A DNA stretch of 8,870 nt from JAFDZV01 sp048594725 (GTDB taxonomy: Bacteria; Bacteroidota; Ignavibacteria; OLB7). How positions within the stretch are numbered: the stretch's first letter is position 1; every line of letters begins with the position of its first letter. The stretch lies in the NCBI GenBank assembly GCA_048594725.1, contig JBMDXA010000050.1, positions 1-8,870 of the forward strand, in the 5' to 3' direction. This document shows, piece after piece, positions 1-5,574 of the stretch. Under the pieces are notes generated by a model, which saw nothing but the letters and a program-made list of their open reading frames with translations, did no database searches and was not told where the DNA came from. A program made the translations under genes and the position numbers.

Positions 1-48
1 GTGCCAGAGTTATCCCGTCTTCCTATAGAATGGCGACGGATCACTTAA

Positions 49-190
49 GTACCTACAGATTTGTTTTCTGATATCCCCGGTACTGTTCGCGCGGAGTTCT
101 ACTCCGTGCGCGACCGTAGCAGCAGGGGGCGCCCAGTAAAACTCCGCGACAACACCGAAGAAGAACCTCAGAAAACGTTCTCCCAGGTAC
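49..190. repeat. 142-bp dispersed repeat, copy A
   Basis: This aligns without a single gap to 1343-1484 at a constant offset of 1294 bases. My hand count is about 106 of 142 identical. The best conserved blocks are ATCCCCGGTACTGTTCGC (73-90) and ACTCCGCGACAACAC (141-155). Internal arms 90-102 (CGCGGAGTTCTAC) and 136-148 (GTAAAACTCCGCG) pair at 12 of 13 positions around a 33-base spacer, so a transcript from either strand could form a long hairpin. The spacer contains the palindrome GGGCGCCC. I do not recognise the family. Confidence 0.75.
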
Positions 191-204
191 TCACGTTCTT
201 CCCC

Positions 205-220
205 CAATCGAAAATCGTCA
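205..220. repeat. Short AATCGAAAAT-type repeat, partial unit
   Basis: CAATCGAAAATCGTCA matches the start of the longer decamer array 50 bases further right. It sits inside a local direct repeat (193-217 with 255-279), which suggests that this part of the 3' flank has been duplicated. Confidence 0.6.
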
Positions 221-266
221 TGCGGCCTTCTGATAGAACAACGACGCACCACCCACGCTCTTCCCC

Positions 267-298
267 CAATCGAAAATCGAAAATCGCCAATCGAAAAT
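267..298. repeat. Decamer array of AATCGAAAAT next to the metallophosphoesterase stop codon
   Basis: This is an iterated AATCGAAAAT / CGAAAATCGCC run of 32 bases. It is identical to 1573-1604 at 31 of 32 positions. On the minus strand it starts four bases after the stop codon at 303-305, so the metallophosphoesterase mRNA would carry AUUUUCGAUUG-type repeats as the first thing after the stop. The twin array behind the lipid kinase has the same placement. From memory, similar AATCGAAAAT arrays occur between genes in several bacterial genomes. I cannot attach a function. Confidence 0.8.
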
Positions 299-302
299 GG
301 AC

Positions 303-1118
303 TCATCCCTGCACCCGGCTCCATCCTTTTCCCCCCTGTTCGAACCGTTCTATTCTATCCAGTCTGAATGATCCGGTCTCGCGCTGCCAGAGCATCCGCT
401 CCACGGTCACGAACGGATGCTCGATACGGATGACGTTGAACGAATTCGGCTCGCCGCGCACCCGTGTGGATGTCGCCGAGCCCGCCTGCACCACCAGCGC
501 AGCGTAGCCGTTGATATCGTAGCGGGCGGCGGTATCGCCGGTATGGGTGATATGATAATGGCCGGCCAGAAGCAGATCGGCCCCGCACTCTGCCAGCGTG
601 TCCATCGCCATTTCTGCCCGCCCCACCAGGTCCCCCTCATCGAACTCCCGCGGCAGATCGAACGGATGATGCGTCACGATGATCTTCACGATCTCCGGTT
701 TCAGAGCGTAGAGTTTCTTTCTGATATGCGCCACCTGCTCCTCGTTGATCCTCCCGTTCTTGAAGGTGAGCGAACGCGCGGTGTTCAGCCCCAGCACGGC
801 TATCTCCTCATCGCCGTAATAGGGGGTCATATCCTCGGTGATATAGCGGTGATAGTTGTCGAGCGGGGCCAGGAAGCGCGCCACCACATTGTAGAAGGGG
901 ACATCATGGTTGCCCGGCACCACGATCTGCGGCTCCGGCAGCGACTCCAGGAACGCCCGTGCCTCCTTGAACTGGCCTGCGCGTGCCCGCTGTGTAAGAT
1001 CCCCGGAGATCACCACCAGATCGGGAGCGATCTCCTGGACGGTCTCTACAAGAGGCTGCACGGTAGCATAATCCACGCGGCCGAAATGAATATCGGAGAG
1101 ATGTATGAGTGTTCGCAT
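303..1118 (-). CDS. Calcineurin-like metallophosphoesterase
   Basis: This 271-residue protein should be a cytoplasmic dinuclear metal-dependent phosphoesterase, since no signal peptide or membrane segment is seen. The family's metal-binding motifs occur in order: D9-x-H11 (LSDIHFG), G39-D40 (VVISGDLT), G69-N70-H71-D72, T149-H150-H151, and G186-H187-Y188-H189. The length and the SDIHFG / VPGNHDVP signatures fit the CpdA-like class III branch. That branch contains cyclic nucleotide phosphodiesterases and many enzymes of unknown substrate, so the substrate cannot be read from the sequence. The ATG at 1116-1118 is chosen because the SDIH motif starts only seven residues later. No clear ribosome binding site is visible. 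The gene lies 488 bases downstream of the lipid kinase on the same strand, with repeats in between, so co-transcription is possible but unproven. The DNA-level family call is secure. Confidence 0.93.
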   Translation of the reverse strand: MRTLIHLSDIHFGRVDYATVQPLVETVQEIAPDLVVISGDLTQRARAGQFKEARAFLESLPEPQIVVPGNHDVPFYNVVARFLAPLDNYHRYITEDMTPYYGDEEIAVLGLNTARSLTFKNGRINEEQVAHIRKKLYALKPEIVKIIVTHHPFDLPREFDEGDLVGRAEMAMDTLAECGADLLLAGHYHITHTGDTAARYDINGYAALVVQAGSATSTRVRGEPNSFNVIRIEHPFVTVERMLWQRETGSFRLDRIERFEQGGKGWSRVQG

Positions 1119-1202
1119 GCCAGAATGTTCGTATATCCGATGCTCGCGGCAGAGAGTAGTCGGTAGATAGTTGTTGATAGAGAATAGTTTGAGCGGATTT
1201 CA

Positions 1203-1290
1203 CTGTAGTTAATCTGCTGTGGCCCCCGTAGGGGGCACCCCTCTGTAGTTCGAGGCTACTAGATAATGCTTCCGGAAGCTCCGTAGGAGC
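1203..1290. repeat. String of palindromes with C-GTA-G hairpins
   Basis: Three palindromes sit close together. GCCCCC-GTA-GGGGGC (1222-1236) has a six-base stem and three-base loop. GCTTCCGGAAGC (1268-1279) is a perfect 12-base palindrome. GCTCC-GTA-GGAGC (1278-1290) overlaps it by two bases and has the same GTA loop as the first. The first hairpin is flanked by identical octamers CTGTAGTT at 1203-1210 and 1243-1250, which look like a short direct duplication around a 32-base unit. The set resembles REP-type palindromic repeats. No transposase is nearby. Confidence 0.65.
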
Positions 1291-1342
1291 GGCCCATTCT
1301 TCCTGGTCTGAAAAGGCGTAACTCGATTTAAATCCGCTCTAC

Positions 1343-1484
1343 GTACCCACGGATACGTTCCCTGAGATCCCCGGTACTGTTCGCATGTAGTTCCACTCCG
1401 CCCGCGTTGGCAGCAGCAGGCGCCGCCCACCGGAACTCCGCGACAACACAACAACAGAATGTCAGATAACTTTTGCCGAAGTAC
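1343..1484. repeat. 142-bp dispersed repeat, copy B
   Basis: This is the partner of 49-190, in the same orientation and without gaps. The inverted arms are weaker here: 1384-1396 against 1430-1442 pair at nine of 13 positions if one G-T pair is allowed, with a continuous six-base core AGTTCC / GGAACT (1389-1394 with 1432-1437). Two inner positions that form T-A and a C/A mismatch in copy A are C-G pairs here. Four other pairs are lost, so structural conservation is suggestive only. The spacer contains GGCGCC. Confidence 0.75.
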
Positions 1485-1572
1485 TTGGTAGCAGAGAGGG
1501 GAAGGGGAATCGCATACGGAGCTCTCCCTGATGTCGTTTTCCATCCGGACTCCATGACCACCAACTCCGTTC

Positions 1573-1604
1573 CAATCGAAAATCGAAAATCGTCAATCGA
1601 AAAT
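1573..1604. repeat. Decamer array of AATCGAAAAT next to the lipid kinase stop codon
   Basis: This 32-base array is identical to 267-298 at all but one base. On the minus strand it begins two bases after the TAG at 1607-1609. The same element therefore follows two unrelated genes at nearly the same distance from the stop, with the 142-bp repeat further out in both cases. Confidence 0.8.
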
Positions 1605-1606
1605 TT

Positions 1607-2494
1607 CTACTCCCCCGGCACCACCACGTTCAGTGCTTTAGGGCAGATCCGGTACCGCAGCGGCGCTTCCATGCGTGTCACTTCTCCATCAACCGCCACG
1701 CTCACCCGCTTGCGCCGCGTTTCGATCGTGAGCTCGCGGGCGCGCAGGGCATCGAAATCCTCGGCGTCCTTGACGCGGCCGAACAGCGCGGTCATCGTCA
1801 GCCAGAACAGCCGCATGCGTCCCACCTTGTGCGGCACGTAGATGCAGAGTTCTCCCCGGTCAAGCGCCGTCCGTTCGCCGATGCTGAATCCCTGCAGCTG
1901 ATAGTCGTTGTTGCCGATAAAGACCAGGGGCGTTTTCCGGTCGATCTTCTTTCCATCCACTTCCAGCTTGACACGCAGCTGGGGATAGCGTCCCAGCATG
2001 GCAAACGTGGCCCAGACCAGCGCCAGCCCCTTGCTCCGGCCGAGACGTTCCTGCTGCTGCTGGCGGTGCTTGACGATGCTGGGATACAGTCCCAGGCTGG
2101 AATTGTTGATGAACAGTCGCCCGTTCACCTCCCCGGCGTCGATCTTCCTGACGGTTCCCTCCGCCAGATTCTTCACCGCCTCCTCCAGATCCAGCGGGAT
2201 GCCGAGATCCTTGGCGAAATGGTTGAATGTTCCCAGCGGCAGCACGCCAAGCTCCAGATCGGTTCCGGCCAGCTCGCCGGCCACGGCATTGATGGTGCCA
2301 TCGCCGCCACCCGCCACAATCCGCGTGCTTCCCTGTTGTATCGCCTTCTGTATGATCGATTCTATCGGCTTTCCATCGCCGCAGGTCTGGATATCGGCCT
2401 CCAGGTTGTTCTTCCGGAGCAATTCCTCCAGTTGCTCTCTCTGTGCCCCTTGCGATTGCGGTCCGGAGGCAGGATTCAGAATGATCGTCATCAT
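1607..2494 (-). CDS. Diacylglycerol kinase family lipid kinase (YegS/DgkB type)
   Basis: This 295-residue protein should be a cytoplasmic or membrane-surface lipid kinase that phosphorylates diacylglycerol or a related lipid with ATP. The catalytic domain is clear. NPASG (residues 7-11) opens the first strand, and GGGDGT (62-67) is the nucleotide-binding motif. G88-T89 is followed by NHFAKDLGIP, then GNN (194-196), and a late DG (269-270) followed by E. The length matches single-domain bacterial family members. The start is the first of two adjacent ATGs at 2489-2494, because strand one begins within three residues. An in-frame GTG at 2566 would add 24 residues without family character. No ribosome binding site is obvious. 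The gene is divergent from the PAP2 phosphatase, the chemically opposite activity. True substrate (diacylglycerol, sphingoid base or glycolipid) is not resolved. Confidence 0.93.
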   Translation of the reverse strand: MMTIILNPASGPQSQGAQREQLEELLRKNNLEADIQTCGDGKPIESIIQKAIQQGSTRIVAGGGDGTINAVAGELAGTDLELGVLPLGTFNHFAKDLGIPLDLEEAVKNLAEGTVRKIDAGEVNGRLFINNSSLGLYPSIVKHRQQQQERLGRSKGLALVWATFAMLGRYPQLRVKLEVDGKKIDRKTPLVFIGNNDYQLQGFSIGERTALDRGELCIYVPHKVGRMRLFWLTMTALFGRVKDAEDFDALRARELTIETRRKRVSVAVDGEVTRMEAPLRYRICPKALNVVVPGE

Positions 2495-2661
2495 AACGCA
2501 TGTGAATAAAGCAGACTCGTCTTTGCCTATCTTCCTTCCATCAAGAACCGAGCCGGGGCGCCGCACGGAGGGGGGCGCAGGGGGGAGGGGAGCTTCCCGG
2601 CATGCTCTTGGTGGTTCATCTCATGATAATCGTTCAGTAACAGTTGCCGGATCTACGTGCC
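2495..2661. promoter_or_regulatory. Divergent intergenic region between lipid kinase and PAP2 phosphatase
   Basis: These 167 bases must carry the start signals of both genes unless transcription comes from further away. GATAAT at 2625-2630 is a plausible -10 box for the PAP2 gene, placing a start near 2637 and a leader of about 25 bases. I see no good -35 box at the right distance. A G-rich tract at 2555-2590 sits in the middle. No confident promoter was found for the minus-strand gene. Confidence 0.45.
2555..2590 (+). other. G-rich tract with G-quadruplex potential
   Basis: Four runs of at least four G occur at 2555-2558, 2570-2575, 2580-2585 and 2587-2590, with loops of 11, 4 and 1 bases. 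This fits a long-loop intramolecular quadruplex on the plus strand. It lies upstream of the PAP2 gene and inside the divergent promoter region. It may equally be chance in GC-rich DNA. Confidence 0.4.
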
Positions 2662-3456
2662 ATGAACAGAGCAGAGAATGTGCCGGGAGAAGGGAACGGT
2701 TCGCTTGTGGCTCCTCCATCGGAGGCACAGACCATTCCGCTATCGATGCGCAAGCGCCTTCTGGAGCTTGTGGGGTGGTTCTATATCCTGGCGTTCATGG
2801 TGGCTGCCGGATCGCTGGCGCTCTTCGTCTGGCTTGCCGACGAGGTGCTGGAGCAGGAGTTCGCCCCCATGAACCGGGAGATCCTTCTGTTCGTCAACTC
2901 GTTTGCCAATCCGGCGCTGGATCAGCTCGCGTTCACCCTCTCGTGGATCGGGTCGGCCTACGGCATCACTCTTATCACCGTTCTGTTCGGCGGCTGGCTT
3001 CTGCTGCGCCGCCGGTTCGTGGATGTTTCCACGCTGCTGGTGACCGTGCTGGGCTCCACCGTGCTGACGCTGACATTGAAAGCCGTGTTCCAGCAGGTGC
3101 GCCCGCAGGTATTCACGCCGCTGGCGGTGGAACTGAACTATAGTTTTCCGAGCGGGCATTCGCTCGGCTCGCTCTGCCTGTTCGGCTTTCTGGGAGCGTG
3201 GCTGGTTCTTCAGAACAAAGGGGAGATCTGGCGATGGTGTGTTGCCCTGGCGGGGGTGATGATAGCGGTGATGATCGGCCTGAGCCGTCTGTATCTTGGG
3301 GTTCACTGGCCCACCGATGTCATCGCCGGATTTCTCGTGGCGTCGTTCTGGGTATCGGCCTGCGTGGCGGGGCAGCGGCTGCTGCTGGCATACCGGGAGC
3401 GCCGCAGGCATCGCCGGCGGACGGTGCGTACCATGCACCCTGAGCGCAGGGGATAG
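2662..3456 (+). CDS. PAP2 superfamily membrane phosphatase
   Basis: This 264-residue integral membrane protein should dephosphorylate a lipid phosphate such as phosphatidate or a polyprenyl pyrophosphate, with its active site at the outer face of the inner membrane. All three PAP2 motifs are intact: K140-x6-R147-P148, P163-S164-G165-H166, and S208-R209-x5-H215-x3-D219. H166 and H215 would be the catalytic pair. About six hydrophobic spans are visible, near residues 37-60, 86-110, 122-138, 167-186, 190-207 and 218-236. The ATG at 2662 is used. A TTG at 2644 would add six residues, and an ATG at 2746 would still keep all spans. The arginine-rich tail (246-264) is probably cytoplasmic. It faces the lipid kinase gene head to head, which suggests both act on the same lipid pool; that is inference. 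Confidence 0.95.
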   Translation: MNRAENVPGEGNGSLVAPPSEAQTIPLSMRKRLLELVGWFYILAFMVAAGSLALFVWLADEVLEQEFAPMNREILLFVNSFANPALDQLAFTLSWIGSAYGITLITVLFGGWLLLRRRFVDVSTLLVTVLGSTVLTLTLKAVFQQVRPQVFTPLAVELNYSFPSGHSLGSLCLFGFLGAWLVLQNKGEIWRWCVALAGVMIAVMIGLSRLYLGVHWPTDVIAGFLVASFWVSACVAGQRLLLAYRERRRHRRRTVRTMHPERRG

Positions 3457-3505
3457 GAGGGAGGAGGGTTCGAACAGTTGCCGGGACGATGAGGCATGGC
3501 TTGCA

Positions 3506-3563
3506 GTGTACGTTTTCCGTACACATTGTTGTGGCTCCGGGAATTATTCTCCATCCGAATAAT
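3506..3563 (+). terminator. Two tandem hairpins downstream of the PAP2 gene
   Basis: GTGTACG-TTTTC-CGTACAC (3506-3524) is a perfect seven-base stem with a five-base loop. ATTATTC-TCCATCC-GAATAAT (3543-3563) is a second perfect seven-base stem with a seven-base loop. They begin 50 bases after the PAP2 stop, a usual place for transcript ends. Neither is followed by a true U tract (the first is followed by ATTGTTG), so an intrinsic terminator is possible but not shown. Confidence 0.4.
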
Positions 3564-3589
3564 ATACGTTGCGGGACGCGGGAAAAATG

Positions 3590-3631
3590 GGCACCACAAA
3601 ATTGCCTTGCGATAGGCACCACCAAATTTCC
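3590..3631. repeat. 17-bp direct repeat with 25-bp period
   Basis: GGCACCACAAAATTGCC (3590-3606) and GGCACCACCAAATTTCC (3615-3631) match at 15 of 17 bases and start exactly 25 bases apart. Two copies at a fixed short spacing could be paired protein-binding sites. There are only two units, with no spacer diversity, so it is not a CRISPR. Confidence 0.55.
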
Positions 3632-3706
3632 CTGTACAAAAAGCCGCAGCATGAAGCCCCTTACGATCTCATTATGATGCCCTCCTGCTCCCGGTAAAAT
3701 TCATCA

Positions 3707-3734
3707 TGAATATGTGAGAGCGAATATGTGAGGG
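3707..3734. repeat. 14-bp tandem repeat
   Basis: TGAATATGTGAGAG (3707-3720) is followed directly by CGAATATGTGAGGG (3721-3734), with 12 of 14 bases equal. A short hairpin ATTCA-TCA-TGAAT (3699-3711) overlaps the first unit. Function is unknown; replication slippage would explain it. Confidence 0.5.
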
Positions 3735-4253
3735 AACACGTAATTCGCGGCCCGGATGCATCGGGCGGATCGCGATGCCACACCTTCCGTTCTCCTTCGT
3801 TCCTCGTGCAAGGGGGTTCTGCATCGCTCCCGGATCTCTGCTGCAAGAGCGGGAATCGGGAACCTGAAGAATACGATGCCGATAAACCACCGGAATTTCC
3901 CATCTTCAAATGTAGAATGCGTGCCGCCTCCAGGAAAATTATGGTTTTCCCCTCCGAATGTCGGATATTTGCCTCTTCCAACGCCGGTTCGGGTGAGCGG
4001 CCGCGATATCGTTTCAGCCGTAAATGTCTTGATTGTACGCGGAGATACTATCCGGACTCTGGCCCGATGAGCAGCATAAAGGATGGTATGGGCACCATGC
4101 GGCCCGTGTTCGCCGCGGAGCGGTACTCCATCGCCTCCGGTTGCATATCGATGGGGGAAGGGGGAACCGGGCGTTTCGGGGAAAAAATGCCGGACGTGCG
4201 TACAGTTCCCTGCAACGGAAAAAAATCCCTTGCCGAAAGAGAAGTTTCACCAG

Positions 4254-4271
4254 TGACATACTAGTTAGTCA
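4254..4271. promoter_or_regulatory. Operator-like dyad TGAC-N2-ACTAGT-N2-GTCA
   Basis: The 18-base site is symmetric except for the two-base steps on each side of the central ACTAGT. Its shape fits binding of a dimeric regulator. No gene start is close on either strand, so the assignment is weak. Confidence 0.25.
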
Positions 4272-4675
4272 TACCATCTGTTGCGTTTCAGTAGAGAGCA
4301 TTATCTTTCCGTTGCCGGTAGCACGGCGGGTTTCACCAGGGTCCGATTAAAATCGGTGCGAAATAGGGGATGATTCCAGCGATACTATCCCACTGTATTC
4401 AGCACCATCGTACGAGACAGTACGGAATCAACTCCAATCGCGCGTATTCGTAGTGCGGCATCATCCCCGATCGCCAGGGCCTGCAAACGGTCGTCCCGGT
4501 GTGGTTGGAGAGGAGCCCGTATGCCGGGCCGTACCTTCAGCATCCTCATGTTCTCCCTACGTGCGCAGAACTCTTCCCAGTGCCATCGGAGCGGGTCTCC
4601 TCTGTGATCCGGATCTGTATGAAGAACGGGCACCTGTCCTGTCCTTCCAGTTCTCCGCATCCGGCACTTCCCTCC

Positions 4676-4829
4676 ATACCGGGCTCCCGGGGCCATCGTT
4701 CGGTCGGCCCCACGGAACCCGGTGTTGCATTCCCTGCGGCTGGCGGGCAACCGCCGGCTGTGTAGCGGGCCGCCTTCGATTCCGGTCTCATCAGGCGATG
4801 AGCCGTTCGGGGCGCTACCGCGGACGCCC
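4676..4829 (+). other. Cluster of four strong hairpins upstream of the small FlgD-like gene
   Basis: Four stems follow each other on the plus strand. (1) 4676-4683 pairs with 4718-4725 (core ACCGGG / CCCGGT) and encloses a second stem, 4689-4694 with 4706-4711 (GGGGCC / GGCCCC). (2) 4737-4746 pairs with 4751-4760, ten pairs including two G-U, capped by a GCAA tetraloop of the GNRA type. (3) CTCATC-AGGC-GATGAG occupies 4787-4802. (4) GGGCG and CGCCC pair at 4810-4814 and 4825-4829. The cluster ends 81 bases before the ATG at 4911 and could be a structured 5' leader or a small RNA. GC-rich DNA yields hairpins by chance, so covariation is needed. Confidence 0.35.
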
Positions 4830-4910
4830 TCCTTCCACATCTGTCATCATCGTGGCATCCGTCTACTCCGGTTGTCCCATCATCCACGATCGATCACACA
4901 AAGGCTTACC

Positions 4911-5114
4911 ATGAAAGTCTCTATTAACATCTTTGACACAGAAGGCAACCTCGTAAAACCGCTGTTTAATGGCGAGCGGGAACCGGGCGAGCATGATATC
5001 ACCTGGGATGGTACCACCGAGGCCGGTGAGATGGTCCATGCCGGTACCTATTATCTCCAGGTCGATGCCAAGGGAAAGGGACTGCTCGCGAAACTTGTGA
5101 TCGAAATCGAGTAA
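4911..5114 (+). CDS. Small stand-alone FlgD Ig-like domain protein
   Basis: This 67-residue product is almost exactly one FlgD-type Ig-like fold. It shows IFDTEGNLV (7-15), then PGEHDITWDG (25-34) with the family's W-D-G turn, EAGEMV (37-42) and AGTYYLQVDAKG (44-55). In known proteins this domain is usually a C-terminal module of large secreted or surface proteins, or part of the flagellar hook-cap protein FlgD. Here it has no signal peptide, membrane span or partner domain. The ATG at 4911 follows AAAGG with six bases between, one of the few Shine-Dalgarno-like sites in the window. The upstream in-frame extension to 4722 has no domain character. It may be a true small cytoplasmic protein or the surviving end of a decayed larger gene, since the 1.45 kb before it is gene-free. 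Domain recognition is firm; that it is an independent working gene is less certain. Confidence 0.65.
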   Translation: MKVSINIFDTEGNLVKPLFNGEREPGEHDITWDGTTEAGEMVHAGTYYLQVDAKGKGLLAKLVIEIE

Positions 5115-5210
5115 GCGATCCGGAGTGATCCCGGCCGTGCCTCGCTACGCTTCCTGGAGTGGCGCTGCACCGGCAGGTTCTTCTCCCCCCCACGCAATGA
5201 GTTTCCTATG

Positions 5211-5239
5211 AATGCCTGCCGGTTTCCCCGGCGGGCATT
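5211..5239. terminator. Strong hairpin about 100 bases after the FlgD-like gene
   Basis: Arms 5211-5222 (AATGCCTGCCGG) and 5228-5239 (CCGGCGGGCATT) pair at all 12 positions, counting one T-G wobble, around the five-base loop TTTCC. It is the longest short-loop stem I found in the window. No T tract follows on either strand, so it would be a non-canonical terminator, a transcript-stabilising 3' structure or a REP-like element. Confidence 0.4.
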
Positions 5240-5483
5240 GCCGTATCAGAAGCGTTTCTGCCGAACACAGCCATTGCATGCCGTTGCCGGCAGCGGGCGC
5301 CGCCTCTGCCGTGGTTCTCCCTCTGCGATTGCCCGCAGCCGCGTACGAGGGAACTTCTGCCCCTCTATTTTCATGCAGGACGCATCGGATCATCCTGCGC
5401 GGGAAGGGGAGGGAGGGTGCCCGGAAAAGAAAAGTGAGAGCCCGGTGCGACATTCGGTGGGGGTGGAGGTCTTTATCTTCGAA

Positions 5484-5500
5484 CGGGGAGGAACTCCCCG
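5484..5500. other. Seven-pair hairpin upstream of the sigma operon
   Basis: CGGGGAG-GAA-CTCCCCG is a perfect seven-base stem with a three-base loop, 98 bases before the proposed -10 box. A weaker stem CGGAG/CTCCG lies close by on its right. It could end incoming transcription or serve as a regulator site. I cannot tell which. Confidence 0.3.
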
Positions 5501-5574
5501 GCTCTACCCCCCTTCGATGGCAACGGAGGGGAATTCTCCGGACCGGCTGCCCGGCCTGGGGATGGCGCCCGCGA

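Larger units (their letters stand above)
1..302. other. Intergenic region downstream of the metallophosphoesterase, filled with repeats
   Basis: No credible gene lies here. The stretch is made of copy A of the 142-bp repeat (49-190) and then decamer repeats of the AATCGAAAAT type (205-220 and 267-298). It also carries a local direct repeat in which 193-217 and 255-279 share about 24 of 25 bases around the pyrimidine run TTCCCCC. The minus-strand gene ends at 303, so this is its 3' flank. Bases 1-48 resemble the left flank of copy B with a small length difference, so the repeat may begin left of the window. Confidence 0.6.
1119..1606. other. 488-bp gap between lipid kinase and metallophosphoesterase
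   Basis: There is no credible gene here. Reading in the minus direction from the lipid kinase stop, the order is a decamer array (1573-1604), an unassigned spacer, repeat copy B (1343-1484), a string of palindromes (1203-1290), and then about 84 bases of less GC-rich sequence before the metallophosphoesterase start. That last stretch is the natural place for a promoter of the downstream gene. I could not find convincing -35/-10 or Bacteroides-type -33/-7 boxes in it. Confidence 0.6.
3457..4910. other. 1.45-kb region without a convincing gene
   Basis: Open frames exist on both strands, but their products are rich in Cys, Arg, Ser and Pro, match no family I know, and overlap each other. The left part (to about 4440) is less GC-rich than the flanking genes. 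The right part (4450-4850) is GC-rich and stop-poor in several frames at once, as expected of composition rather than coding. The region holds two hairpins after the PAP2 gene, a 25-bp-period direct repeat, a 14-bp tandem repeat, a dyad and a run of hairpins, each listed separately. It could hide a non-coding RNA or a decayed gene. Confidence 0.55.

Noticed and set aside
205..298. Possible CRISPR array from repeated AATCGAAAAT units
   Set aside because: Units are about ten bases, directly joined, with no unique spacers of regular length and no cas genes.
417..1166. A 249-codon plus-strand frame
   Set aside because: It is antisense to the metallophosphoesterase, whose metal-binding motifs are all in place.
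10..1564. Two minus-strand frames (10-324 and 1328-1564) with similar peptides around VVAEF, GVEL and ANSTGD, 28 of 53 residues equal
   Set aside because: They are translations of the two copies of the 142-bp repeat. About 53% residue identity at about 75% base identity is what random change gives, so no sign of protein-level selection.
2495..2566. GTG start that would lengthen the lipid kinase by 24 residues
   Set aside because: The first conserved strand begins right after the ATG pair at 2489-2494, and the extension has no family character.
1829..3143. Long plus-strand frames (1829-2509 and 1998-3143)
   Set aside because: They run antisense to the lipid kinase and then out of frame through the PAP2 gene; neither product has a recognisable domain.
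3466..3476. GGTTCGAAC resembling a tRNA T-loop
   Set aside because: No cloverleaf arms or acceptor stem can be drawn around it.
3728..4264. A 178-codon plus-strand frame in the gene desert
   Set aside because: The product is Cys- and Arg-rich with no hydrophobic core pattern or known motif, has no ribosome binding site, and is overlapped by other open frames.
4385..4914. Overlapping frames on both strands (4385-4840 minus, 4453-4914 plus and shorter ones)
   Set aside because: Several frames are open at once because the stretch is GC-rich; none gives a convincing protein.
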